Shown here: in pieces, positions 9,415 to 18,087 of the stretch | Numbering within the stretch: position 1 is the first letter of the stretch | How the letters are laid out: each line of letters starts with the position of its first letter | Notes under the pieces: model-generated | Databases searched by the model: none | What the model was told of the DNA's origin: nothing | Seen by the model: only the letters and a program-made list of their open reading frames with translations | Assembly (NCBI GenBank): GCA_031213475.1 | Contig: JARUPZ010000005.1 | Location: forward strand, 11,293,260-11,357,259 | Origin: Nereocystis luetkeana | Lineage: Eukaryota > Sar > Phaeophyceae > Laminariales > Laminariaceae | Direction of reading: 5' to 3' | DNA: 64,000 nt | Translations under genes and position numbers: made by a program

Positions 9415-10497
9415 GTGGAAGTATGCCGGAAAGGGGATTTGGGTGGAGGAAGTGACGGGGAAGGCGAGGATGGGAGAAGAGCTGGTACAATACATGGCAT
9501 TCTGCTGTGCGGTGAAGACCAATATAAAAACAACGGTGGCTGGGGAACTAGAGGCTGTTAATTTCTACCATGAGCAGTGGGTAGGTTTGTCGTTGCCGAT
9601 AAGCCACGTCAGGGTGAAGGCGGTAAGACGAGGGATTAAGAGGGCGCACGTGGAGAGTGGGAGTCAACAGCGAGTGAGAAGACCATTAACGTGGGGGAAG
9701 CTGCCAGAGATAAAAGGTGGCAGCTACGGGCGGATTAGGAGTGAGAGCGAGAGTGATGCGGATGAGACTGGCGCTAACATACCTGCTGCTGAGGGTGTCA
9801 GACTTGTTCGCGGAGTAGAATGGAGTGTTTCACGGCGTATACTGCCTACGGAGGAGGGGTGTGGTATTATTCCGGCAGGGGCGGCAGTTGAGAAGAGGGA
9901 GAGAAAGAGAGGCGGATAAGGTGGAAATCAGATTTAAAGGGTCCAAACGGGATCAAGGAAGGAAGGGAGCGGTGATGGTAAGGACGAGGAACGTTCGAAA
10001 CGAGAGGGGAGGGGGGGTCAGGAGAAGAAGGGACAGTGGATCTGCTGGGGGGGCTGTTCGGGATATTCAAAGGAGGGGAGATGCCAGAAGAAGCGCCAAT
10101 GTTCACCCTCTGGAACCCAGCGAAATGGGGGGTGTGGACGAGGGGGCAAGCGACTTACTGTCTGAGGAGCGGATTAGAGGGGGTGAGCCTGATTCCCGAG
10201 GACTTCGCGCTGCACTCGGGGAGAATCGGGGGGGGGACCAAGCTGGCAGCGGGAGGTACGAGCGATGTGGTGGTTCAGATGGACGGACGGTGGGCGTCGA
10301 GGGCGTTCATGAGATAAGCGAGGGCGAACGCGGAATATCCGATTTGGGTGTCAGAAGCCCTAGCAAAAGGGAGAGGGTGGTATCGCCTAAGGGATCAGTT
10401 CGAGCACCGGGTGCGCTTGGGTGATGCGTGGGTGGGGCTTGCCATGAGGCGGTGGGTAGAAGAAGTAGAAAGGTATCAATTATTTTTAGTGTACTGA
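9383..10497 (+). pseudogene. Tyrosine recombinase of the DIRS-like element; nucleophile codon is a stop
   Basis: The frame from 9,383 gives the core-binding part: VQYMAFCCAVKTNIKTTVAG, LEAVNFYHEQWVGLSLP, VKAVRRGIKRAHVESG and QRVRRPLTWGKLPE. Frameshifted pieces (LALTYLLLRVSDLF at about 9,760-9,812 and a YCLRRRG segment) bridge to the C-terminal domain. From 10,036 one frame holds FTLWNPAKWGVW, then LIPEDFALHSGRIGGGTKLA (the His-x-x-Arg box) and VQMDGRWASRAFMR, where the nucleophile Tyr should follow. That codon is TAA at 10,315-10,317. After it the same frame is open to 10,497 (ARANAEYPIW ... RYQLFLVY), so the stop is a point change at the catalytic residue. Family role: strand exchange through a 3'-phosphotyrosyl intermediate to integrate the circular cDNA. 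Confidence 0.75.
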
Positions 10498-10708
10498 GAG
10501 CAAGGGGGCCACATTCCCCTAGACTCTATAAGACCCCTGAAAGCAGGTCAAACACAATTTTATGCAACCCCTCGGGGAAACATAGTTATCATCACAATCT
10601 CCGTAAATGGATTGCAGTGACACAACAGTTACTCAAGACACTTGAACTAATACGACAATGACACGTATCAGACATGTGTACGGCTACATCATACGACCAT
10701 GTCCGACA
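10394..10708 (+). repeat. 315-bp direct repeat, left copy (3' end of the DIRS-like element)
   Basis: This segment (ATCAGTTCGAGCACCGGG ... ATGTCCGACA) recurs at 17,773-18,087 with only about four differences by eye. The first 104 bp are the last codons of the tyrosine recombinase and the rest is non-coding. Both copies stop at exactly GTCCGACA, which probably marks the true 3' end of the element. Confidence 0.85.
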
Positions 10709-11237
10709 GCCTTCCTAGACGTAGCACACTGTCAGGATAATTGTGCCCATTCCGTACCAGGTCCACACTCATCCAACACATAAAAATCCTCTTGTCGTGA
10801 CACTACAAGTAGCAGTGTATTCACCCCAAAAACAGAAATTCCAAAACCCACTACAGAACCAAACAGCTGCCTCCCTGCTGTCAAAACACCAAAACCTCCA
10901 AAACCCAGACTCAAACCAATTCAATCAAGGTGAAACAAAATATTGGCCTTACTCCAACCTCTTTCCGGTAATCAACATACAGCCTTTCCTATGGTAGGTT
11001 CAACTGCATGAAATAGGAAAAATAGTAGATTGGCCTTCCAGATTTCAGTATCAATCTCAATATAATCTCAAAAATGAAAGACTCTGAAATTCATCCATAT
11101 CAGTCGAATACCAAATCAATATTATTCCCTCAACTATCATACCAGCTTGTCATTCAATAACCATGTACCACTCAAAACCTATAGCCTCTCTTCTGTGGGC
11201 ACACATTTAATGACATTCAAGAAAAGCGTCAAACATC
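10709..11237. other. Non-coding, G-poor AC-rich stretch
   Basis: No recognisable gene. The plus strand is strikingly poor in G and rich in A and C, unlike the GA-rich element to its left, so 10,708/10,709 is an insertion or recombination joint. It may be the 3' part of the Copia fragment on the minus strand, but no LTR was recognised. Confidence 0.5.
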
Positions 11238-11813
11238 TCATTGACCAACACACTGCGGTCCTACAAGCCGGGTATGGGTATAGAGCACACCAGAGTTGTA
11301 CGGTGAGATTCGACTCATTTCATGCAATAGGGCATGCCCAAAAACTATACCAGCACATTTACCAATCTTCTCGTAGAAACACCCCGAATACCAACGCAAC
11401 TCTCCCAGGTTCTTAACTGGAACCATCTTGTCCAATTCCTTGCCAAACTGGTCACATCTTGCCTTCTCCCCTACCGCAAAAATATCATCCACATGCACCA
11501 CTATAGTCATCACTACTCTCCCCTCATCCATCAAACGAAAAACGCATGCATCAGCCAGACACTGCTCAAACCCTAAAGTCAGTAAGCACCTAGTGAGGTG
11601 AGCATGCCACTGCCTCGATGCCTGCTTCAAACCGTACAAGCTCTTGTTCAGTCGTACTATCTTCCCCGACAGTCTACCGCATCCCTGAGGCAAACGCATG
11701 AAAACATTTTCCTCAAGATCAGACTGCACGAAAGCCTGCTCAACAGTCAAAATGGCAGTAGAACTTGTGTCGGCAAGATCTGATTGGAAGAAGCTACACA
11801 CAATTTCAAGCAA
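11238..11813 (-). pseudogene. Ty1/Copia reverse transcriptase fragment
   Basis: The minus strand reads VEQAFVQSDLEENVFMRLPQ (the D-x-x-x-A-F/Y/L-box region, with the first catalytic Asp of DVxxAF changed), GKIVRLNKSLYGLKQASRQW, LLTLGFEQCLADACVF, TIVVHVDDIFAVGE (the YVDD box, here HVDD) and MVPVKNLGELRWYSGC. This is the Copia RT palm and thumb in a single open frame. The homology ends abruptly after RWYSGC, close to the point at which the RNase H segment of the neighbouring Copia block (14.6 kb) begins. It may therefore be the displaced RT of that element or belong to another copy. Confidence 0.8.
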
Positions 11814-12716
11814 AAACGAACCACTACCTGCGCTTTTTACATAGCAGTACCGAGCAAAATAATAAAAAAGACACTACAAAAACACTATCAATACCAACCG
11901 TTACCCAATATAATAGTACCACTACAACCACACATCACGACCGTCGAGCATCCACCTCATTTTCTCCGTTCACCATGCCCGGTCGTGATTTGGTCCTCTC
12001 GTCAACCGTCCACCTGATGCAATCAACGCAGTGCAGTCTCCAAGCAGAGATTCGGCAAATCATCGACAGCGAAAGGGGGGAAAAGCAAGGGTACTCGAAT
12101 GAGGGAATCTGGTGACTCTTCATCCTATCGGACGAGACATTAATAGCTTGGTGATAGTTGGAAGAGAATATCACCCGCATGGCCTGTGTACACCTCAAAT
12201 ATTGTCTGTGGGGGGAGCAACCAGGGTTATGCAAACTATCAATCAAGATACCCGGTATTCCGTGTGAATTTCCGATGTGCTCAAACTGAACTCTCATACT
12301 ACCCTCCCTAGTTTGTGCCCATCGCAAACATTATATATACCAGTCAAGTTTTCTATCCTCCAGCCGCGCTCGTCTCAGTAGTTTTTACTCGTATACGAAC
12401 TGCGTTTTTGTTATCCAACAGGTTACGTGTATCGTATATTACGTGAATCGTACATATGTCCGGAACTTGATACGTATACTCGTAAATGAAAGCTCAAAGT
12501 TCCAAAAGTTGCAGTCACACACGCCACGCATCAAATGGCCATCACCAAATTATGACAAGTCTCGAAACGCTGCAAAAAAAAAAAAAAAACACAAGATCAA
12601 ATCCACAGCGAAGACTAGACTACTCGTACTCGTACGAGTATCACGTTTCTAAAAACAAACCAAACACAGACAGCAAGAACGTGCCTGATGAGCAATTGCT
12701 CGAAGATGATGGTCCT
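11814..12716. other. Unassigned spacer
   Basis: No protein family recognised on either strand. A 130-codon minus frame (11,935-12,327) has ordinary composition and no motif. There is an A16-like run near 12,575 and several CGTATAC/GTATACG words at 12,390-12,490. It could be Copia LTR or 3' sequence, but no pair of repeats supports this. Confidence 0.4.
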
Positions 12717-13478
12717 TCACTTTTCTCGCACGCGCGCCCGCCGTAGCCGAGTCGGACGCCGACCGGCCACCTCACACCCCCACCCCACGAAGGTGCCGCT
12801 GCATGACCAACCCGTACCGATCCCAACTCGCTCCCAAGCGCTTCCATTCGGCGCACCGTCGTCCTCGTCAATGTTCTCCGAACACCCGACAGCTCCTTCC
12901 GTCACACCAATCTCCCCCACCAGACCCATGCCATCCATTGGTACCACCTCACGTTCCAAACCGTGCTGCTCCTCCTCATCCGACTCCTCCTCCAGTTCCC
13001 TCTCCCTCACCATCCCCATGCCATCCACCGGTACCACTTCACGCTCCAAACCGTGCTGCTCCTCCTCATCCGACTCCTCCTCCTCAGTGATATCCATCAA
13101 CTCCTCCTCGTCGCCTTTCTTGACGTACGTAGAAGCCCGTACTTGTTGTTGCTGCTGCTGTTGCTGTTGGGCCGCACTTTTTGCTCTCGATAGCACTGGG
13201 TCGGCGGGTGACGAGTTGTCGCAGCTCCTCGAACCATTGTCCTGGGCTTGGTGCGTGTTCTCTGTCTTTTTCCTTGCCTCCTCTCGTGCATTCGCGGCGG
13301 TTGCGTAACCCCTCCTAGCTCTCAGCTGCTGGTCAACATGTTTTTCAATGGCTTCTTGTTGCTCCTTGACGGTAAGCAAGTGGAAAGATGATAAATCCAT
13401 GCGGCATCCAGCGCCCGGCCTACCGTGACGCTCCTCCTGCTCCTGCTTCTGCTGCTTTGCTGCTGCTGCCGCTGCCGC

Positions 13479-13513
<35 letters not shown>

Positions 13514-13775
13514 ATGGGGCTGCTGCTGTTTCCTGTAGCTCCTTCCATTCTTCAGGAGTCCATGTCCCCAACCCGATGTCCGCTCCCTCGCGGTGTCGCC
13601 TCTCCTGATCGAGGATCCTTGTCATCCAAGGAAGCTCCTCCCCTAAAACCACAAAACCCACCATGGTGCGCTGCACCCCGTGCCCGAGCGACCGTGACCA
13701 TATGTCAGAGGCTAACGGATCAGATAAGGGATCAATTCGAATTTTACTAAGGTACTGGCCATGGCTAACGATCAC
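12717..13775 (-). CDS. Ala/Gln/Glu-rich open frame of unknown function
   Basis: This is a 352-codon uninterrupted frame that I cannot assign to a family. From the N-terminus: an ordinary region (about 1-80) with WTPEEWKELQE; a run of about 20 Ala encoded by a GCA/GCT tract (13,455-13,515); a KQQKQEQEE segment; a helical region with SSFHLLTVKEQQEAIEKHVD; a run of nine Gln (13,146-13,172); and then two tandem copies of an acidic unit EEESDEEEQHGLEREVVP followed by (V/M)DGMG(M/L)V. It lies just downstream (minus strand) of the Copia RNase H. It could be a captured host exon, a host gene into which the Copia block inserted, or a chance frame through repeats. The helical KEQQEAIEKHV part and the in-frame 78-bp-scale acidic repeat favour real coding origin. 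No start context or splice sites were confirmed. Confidence 0.4.
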
Positions 13776-13810
13776 CAGTACCCGATGGAATCAATACCAC
13801 ACCAATAGAG

Positions 13811-14803
13811 TCACCACATATTCATCGCAAGGCTTCGGTGGAACTCGAACGATTCTCGCGAGATGGCCTTGGTTAGAAAATCCGCATGCTGAAAAGGGGA
13901 CGGTACGTGGATGATCGATATCTCTTTCCTCCCAACCAGTTCCCTGAGGAAGTGGTGTCGCACGTCGATGTGCTTGGAGTTTGAGTTGGTGATAGGGTTC
14001 TGTGCAAGCTGCACCGCACCCTGATTATCCTCGAACACCGGTATGCACGGCATGCCTACATCAGGCAACATGAAGCGCCAAACCTGCCTCAAGAACAACA
14101 CTTCCTCAATGACGTCTGCAAGTGCCACGTACTCTGCCTCCGTCGTGGAAAGTGTGACGCATTTCTGAGTCCTAGAAAACCAAGACACGCATGCACCCCC
14201 ACACATCACCAATCCTCCTGAAACTGACCTTCTGTCAGCCGCCTTGCTTGCATAGTCTGCGTCAGCAAACACCTGCAAGCTCAGCCCCCCGTCCGTACCT
14301 CTCTGAAAAGTGACTCCGAAAGAACTAGTCCTCCTCACATACCCTAAAATACCAAGTGCTGCCCTCCAGTGCACTAACTTGGGAGCAGCGCAGTACCTAG
14401 CCACTGCTCTTACTGCGTTGGAGATGTCTGGCCGAGTCTGAGTTGAAAGCCACATCAGTGAGCCAACCAACTCGCGAAACGGCCAGCTCCCTGGCGCTTC
14501 ATCCTGGTCAAAGTCCGCAAGTTTTGTGCCAACAGGGAGCGGAACACTCTTACCAAACTCTATCCCGTATTCATCCGCCAATTGTTCAGCGAATGTCTGC
14601 TGGGAAATCTTCAGCACCCCCTTTTCCCAATCCCTCTCGTGGTGTCTCCTCGCGCCCTCCTTCCGGTGGTGTCTCCTCGCGCCCTCCTTCCGGTGGTGTC
14701 TCCTCGCGCCCTCCTTCCGGTGGTGTCTCCTCGCGCCCTCCTTCCGGTGGTGTCTCCTCGCGGCTCCAAGAGAAAATGGGTGGCCGCGCGCAACCCCCAA
14801 CAC
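13811..14803 (-). pseudogene. Copia RNase H and C-terminal region
   Basis: The first part of this frame (HHRKEGARR repeats) is the 27-bp array read in another frame. The homology proper starts at ERDWEKGVLKISQQTFAEQL at about 14,640. It continues with VPLPVGTKL, FRELVGSLMWLSTQTRPDIS (the conserved L-W-L-x-x-x-TRPD box), the AVRAVARYC helix, FADADYASKAADRRSVSGG (the RNase H D-A-D box), CVTLSTTEAEYVALAD (catalytic Glu), FEDNQGAVQLAQNP and SKHIDVRHHFLRE, and ends with QHADFLTKAI and LAMNMW before the stop. The domain looks intact at the residue level. With no RT upstream it is not part of a functional element. Confidence 0.8.
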
Positions 14804-17800
14804 CCGGCGGCTCCTTGCGGCGACCTACGCCGACGTCCTCACGCGTAGAGATCAACGATATCAGCGTCGGCTTATCCATAATCCTCAGGAGCCCCGCGTT
14901 ATGGCGAAGGGCTTGATTGCTGTCCACTGGCAACGAAGGAGACTCCGGCGTGTCGGTGAACTGGACTGTCCTCGAACGGGTACGGCCGGAAATGCGCTGC
15001 GGCTCCGGCAGAGCGGCGGCGACAGGCAGGGGCGGTAGCGGCTGGGACGGCGGTGCCGGCGACTGGATCGGCGGTGCTGGCGACTGGATCGGCGGTGGCA
15101 GCGGCGGCTGGAACGGCGGTGCTGGCGACTGGATCGGCGGTGGCGGCGGCGGCTGGAACGGCGGTGCTGGCGACTGGATCGGCGGTGGCGGCGGCGGCTG
15201 AAACGACGGTGCTGGCGACTGGATCGGCGGTGGCGGCGGCGGCTGGAACGGCGGTGCTGGCGACTGGATCGGTGGTGGTACGTAGCTGATGTTGAACACC
15301 GGCATTGCCGGCGCGGTGTCGTATACTGAACCCCCCGCGATCGCCGGCGCCGGCAAGGGCACCACGGGCCCACGGGGTGCAGTCCACACCACGTCGCTGG
15401 TGTAGCAGACGCCGCCCGTTGAAGCCTTGATCACCTTCACGGCGGACGCGGGGTGGTTGTAGCCGTTGTTCAAAAAGAAACACGGCACCGATTGGACGTC
15501 GGATTTAGTGCTGCGGTCCACCCGCATCATGCCTTCCTGGAAGAACGGCACCACCTGTAGATCCGGCAAACGCGAGAAAAACACCTCGTGCGGCGACCGC
15601 CATCCGGTGTTGGCCTTGGTGGCGGAGCGGTTGAAGCAGTCGGCAGCCCAAAGGACGGCCTCCAACCACAGGCGGTTGCCGTCGACGCCGATCTTGGGGA
15701 TCCGGGCGAGGTCGACGCCCGGGAACAGCCGCGAAATCTCGCGGCGAGCCGCATGGCCACCCTTCATCGCTCGCCAGATCGCGCTCTCGACAACTGCGTT
15801 CTGTTGCGGCTTACCCGGGGCCGTATACTCACGGCGGATCCCAGCAGCGTCGCAGAATTCAACGAAGATGCGACCAGTAAATTCCCCACCGTTGTCCGTC
15901 CGGAAGCACAGCGGTAGTCCCATGGCGTTCATGTCCGCGATGAATTTCTTCACGTACATGGTGGTCTCCGACTTCCTCCTCATGCCGTACGGCCGCATCC
16001 ACCTCGAGGCGTTGTCGACGAACATGATCAGATAAACTGACCCGCCCATGGACGCCTCGTAGGGGCCAGCCAGATCGATGTGCACGGTCTCCATAGGCCT
16101 CTCCGCGCGCGATGTCGTCCTCCGCGGCACCCCAGCGCGCACGCCCTTCGCCTCCAAACATCCATCACACGGTTGCATAACTCCCGTAAGGGTGATACCA
16201 TGCTGCCGAGCGGTTTCCCTCAACAAACGTTCGTTTACGTGGCCGGAGGAGACGTGAAAGTGGTTAACATCAAGAAACTTGGATGGTTTCCCAACTGTGA
16301 ATGGACGCCGACCCGGAGCGAGTACAGCTGCAGCAGTCATGCCTACGTTCTCAACCTTAAGGTCGTTCCAGCCCGTCTCTTCAAGTGCTTGAGCTGCCGC
16401 ACCACCAAGGGGGGTAGGGAAAAAATCCGTGTACACAGTATCATCCTTGCCATCCATAAGCCTAACATCCGTGAACACGCTCATGTCAGTCTCCTGCACT
16501 CCGGGGGCAGCAATAAGTGGTTGAATTTCCACTCCATGCTCTACTCCGGGGTGCAATACCAACGGTTGTACACCTGGTTCACCTGGAACCGGGGGGAGGG
16601 GGAAAGAAGCCGGAGGCACTACACCGCTAACGGTGGGCAGGAAACTTGGACTCGAACCGTGAGGTACTACGCCGTTACAGGCGGGCGGGAAACCATCATC
16701 CGCAAGCACTACCCCTGCTACACTGTGGTGGGAAAGGGGGTGGGAATCAAACACCTGGGGCCCTGCCCCACCTACGTCAAACGGGGGAGGGGTTGACAGG
16801 GGGGGGGCAAGGGGAACACCAGACAAGGCAGGTACAGCAGTAAGTCCTGCAGTGGGGGTTGGGGCCATTCTCGTTGCATACAGTGATGATCCGATCTCGT
16901 CACGGGGGAAGGTCAGGCGGTTCTCAAACAAGTGCACACCATCGCGGTCCATAGTAATGCTTTGCCGCGCTTGCGCCTGGTGAAGGGAAAATAGGTTGAA
17001 CCCAATACCCTCCGTCACGTACACTCCCGTCAACTTTACATTGAAGTCAGTTTTCGCATGCATTTTCAAGTTGAGACTGCCTACTCCTGTCACCCTCATA
17101 CCCTTACCGTCACCAATCAAAACTCTTTCCTTACCAGGGGGGATCTCTACCCAGTCATAGACGTTACGAGCATCACTGGTAACGTGGTTTGTGGATCCGT
17201 TATCGGAAACCCAATGCTCACTACCTGGTGGTCGCCTGATACACTCCCCAACAGTCTCACTATCCTCCTGGCATGCAAGTGACACACCACTCTGTCCTAC
17301 TCTATCAACACTCAAATCTGACTCGCCTTGTGGCACTGAACGTGCCATTAGTAGATGCAGAGCACTCCGGGGAGATGTAGGTACTCCGGGGGAAGGCGCA
17401 GAGGAAGGGGGCGGAACATGGCTGGGGTGATGCTGAAGGTGCTGGGGCGGCGGCGGTTGCTGATACCCCGGCGCCGGCGGTGGCTGGTACTGCTGCGCAG
17501 GCGACGGTTGGTACTGCTGCACAGGCGGCGGTGGGTACTGGTGCACAGGTGACGGCGGGTACTGGTGCGCAGGTGGCGGCGGGTACTGGTGCGAAGGTGG
17601 CGGCTGGTACTGCTGCAGAGGCGGCGGCTGGTACTCCAGCGGTTGCTCCTCCTCATAGTAGAAGTATTCTCCGTAGTCGCCGTCGTAGTAGCTGCCGTTC
17701 TCGGCGGCGGCGGCAGCGTCAGGACCATGAGCACTCGATTCGTCACCATAGGCGGCGACGGCAGCGCAAGGTATCAGTTCGAGCACCGGGTGCGCTTGGG

Positions 17801-17858
17801 TGATGCGTCGGTGGGGCTTGCCATGAGGCGGTGGGTAGAAGAAGTAGAAAGGTATCAA
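14586..17858 (-). CDS. Copia Gag-protease-integrase polyprotein (1,090 codons, RT-less)
   Basis: One long open frame. Residues 1-30 are antisense of the DIRS-like repeat and not native. Residues about 75-145 are Pro/Gln/Tyr-rich with a QYPPPP(A/V)H-type period of ten residues. The protease lies at about 215-330 with WVSDNGSTNHVT, where D-N-G replaces the usual D-S/T-G. The pre-integrase motif is at about 528-575 (H534, H540, C564, C567; QPCDGCLEAKGV). The integrase core is at about 590-760 with HIDLAGP (D595), RTDNGGEF (D655) and QQNAVVESA (E691), so all three catalytic residues are present. A Pro-rich linker with a 15-residue PPPIQSPAPPFQP-type repeat follows, then RTRSRTVQF and the 27-bp array read as EETPPEGGR. 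No CCHC knuckle is seen in Gag. The integrase may be chemically intact even though the element is incomplete. Confidence 0.8.
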   Translation of the reverse strand: MIPFYFFYPPPHGKPHRRITQAHPVLELIPCAAVAAYGDESSAHGPDAAAAAENGSYYDGDYGEYFYYEEEQPLEYQPPPLQQYQPPPSHQYPPPPAHQYPPSPVHQYPPPPVQQYQPSPAQQYQPPPAPGYQQPPPPQHLQHHPSHVPPPSSAPSPGVPTSPRSALHLLMARSVPQGESDLSVDRVGQSGVSLACQEDSETVGECIRRPPGSEHWVSDNGSTNHVTSDARNVYDWVEIPPGKERVLIGDGKGMRVTGVGSLNLKMHAKTDFNVKLTGVYVTEGIGFNLFSLHQAQARQSITMDRDGVHLFENRLTFPRDEIGSSLYATRMAPTPTAGLTAVPALSGVPLAPPLSTPPPFDVGGAGPQVFDSHPLSHHSVAGVVLADDGFPPACNGVVPHGSSPSFLPTVSGVVPPASFPLPPVPGEPGVQPLVLHPGVEHGVEIQPLIAAPGVQETDMSVFTDVRLMDGKDDTVYTDFFPTPLGGAAAQALEETGWNDLKVENVGMTAAAVLAPGRRPFTVGKPSKFLDVNHFHVSSGHVNERLLRETARQHGITLTGVMQPCDGCLEAKGVRAGVPRRTTSRAERPMETVHIDLAGPYEASMGGSVYLIMFVDNASRWMRPYGMRRKSETTMYVKKFIADMNAMGLPLCFRTDNGGEFTGRIFVEFCDAAGIRREYTAPGKPQQNAVVESAIWRAMKGGHAARREISRLFPGVDLARIPKIGVDGNRLWLEAVLWAADCFNRSATKANTGWRSPHEVFFSRLPDLQVVPFFQEGMMRVDRSTKSDVQSVPCFFLNNGYNHPASAVKVIKASTGGVCYTSDVVWTAPRGPVVPLPAPAIAGGSVYDTAPAMPVFNISYVPPPIQSPAPPFQPPPPPPIQSPAPSFQPPPPPPIQSPAPPFQPPPPPPIQSPAPPFQPPLPPPIQSPAPPIQSPAPPSQPLPPLPVAAALPEPQRISGRTRSRTVQFTDTPESPSLPVDSNQALRHNAGLLRIMDKPTLISLISTREDVGVGRRKEPPGVGGCARPPIFSWSREETPPEGGREETPPEGGREETPPEGGREETPPEGGREETPREGLGKGGAEDFPADIR
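14638..14770 (+). repeat. 27-bp tandem repeat, about five copies
   Basis: The unit GGTGTCTCCTCGCGCCCTCC plus TTCCGGT is repeated five times, the last copy varied. It is open in two minus-strand frames (REETPPEGG and ARRHHRKEG). It occupies the position where the Copia RT has been lost. Confidence 0.85.
15045..15285 (+). repeat. 45-bp in-frame minisatellite in Copia linker
   Basis: The word GCTGGCGACTGGATCGG recurs at 15,121, 15,166, 15,211 and 15,256 (period 45), with shorter spacing to the left. On the minus strand it encodes a 15-residue PPPIQSPAPPFQPPP-type repeat within the polyprotein. Confidence 0.8.
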
Positions 17859-18087
17859 TTATTTTTAGTGTACTGAGAGCAAGGGGGCCACGTTCCCCTA
17901 GATTCTATAAGACCCCTGAAAGCAGGTCAAACACAATTTTATGCAACCCCTCGGGGAAACATAGTTATCATCACAATCTCCGTAAATGGATTGCAGTGAC
18001 ACAACAGTTACTCAAGACACTTGAACTAATACGACAATGACACGTATCAGACATGTGTACGGCTACATCATACGACCATGTCCGACA
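17773..18087 (+). repeat. 315-bp direct repeat, right copy
   Basis: Same segment as 10,394-10,708, again ending at TCCGACA. It encodes the C-terminal tail of the tyrosine recombinase in an open frame and the adjacent 3' non-coding end. It abuts the 5'-truncated Copia at 17,772, so it is the end of a second DIRS-like copy or a product of recombination. Confidence 0.85.

Larger units (their letters stand above)
4620..10708 (+). mobile_element. DIRS/Ngaro-like tyrosine-recombinase retroelement, degenerate
   Basis: The plus strand is markedly GA-rich from about 4.65 to 10.4 kb. In order it encodes a Gag-like region, an RT of the DIRS type, RNase H and a tyrosine recombinase; there is no DDE integrase. 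This is the hallmark of the DIRS/Ngaro/PAT group, which integrates by tyrosine recombinase and leaves no target duplication. All regions are broken by frameshifts and stops. The left limit is uncertain: it lies between the end of the Gypsy integrase (about 4,550) and the Gag-like frame. The right limit (10,708) is where a 315-bp segment shared with 17,773-18,087 ends in GTCCGACA. I did not find the inverted or split direct terminal repeats. Confidence 0.75.
13811..17772 (-). mobile_element. Ty1/Copia element lacking RT, 5'-truncated
   Basis: On the minus strand the order is Gag-like Pro/Gln-rich region, protease, pre-integrase zinc motif, integrase, Pro-rich linker, 27-bp repeat array and RNase H, ending at 13,811. 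Protease-integrase-(RT)-RNase H is the Copia order. The RT, which should lie between the linker and RNase H, is missing and its place is taken by five 27-bp repeats. The 5' side ends at 17,772, where the sequence becomes the antisense of the DIRS-like 3' end, so the 5' LTR and true start are lost. No 3' LTR was recognised. Confidence 0.8.

Noticed and set aside
12563-12590. Poly-A tail of a retroposed transcript
   Set aside because: The A-rich run has no adjacent coding or LINE 3' sequence and no flanking duplication was seen.
14917-15289. Gly-rich plus-strand frames over the Copia linker
   Set aside because: Antisense of the 45-bp minisatellite, which is in frame with the integrase on the minus strand.
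10394-18087. A complete LTR retrotransposon with 315-bp LTRs
   Set aside because: The repeat encodes the tail of the tyrosine recombinase and continues the DIRS-like element on the left, so it is an element end and not a Copia LTR.
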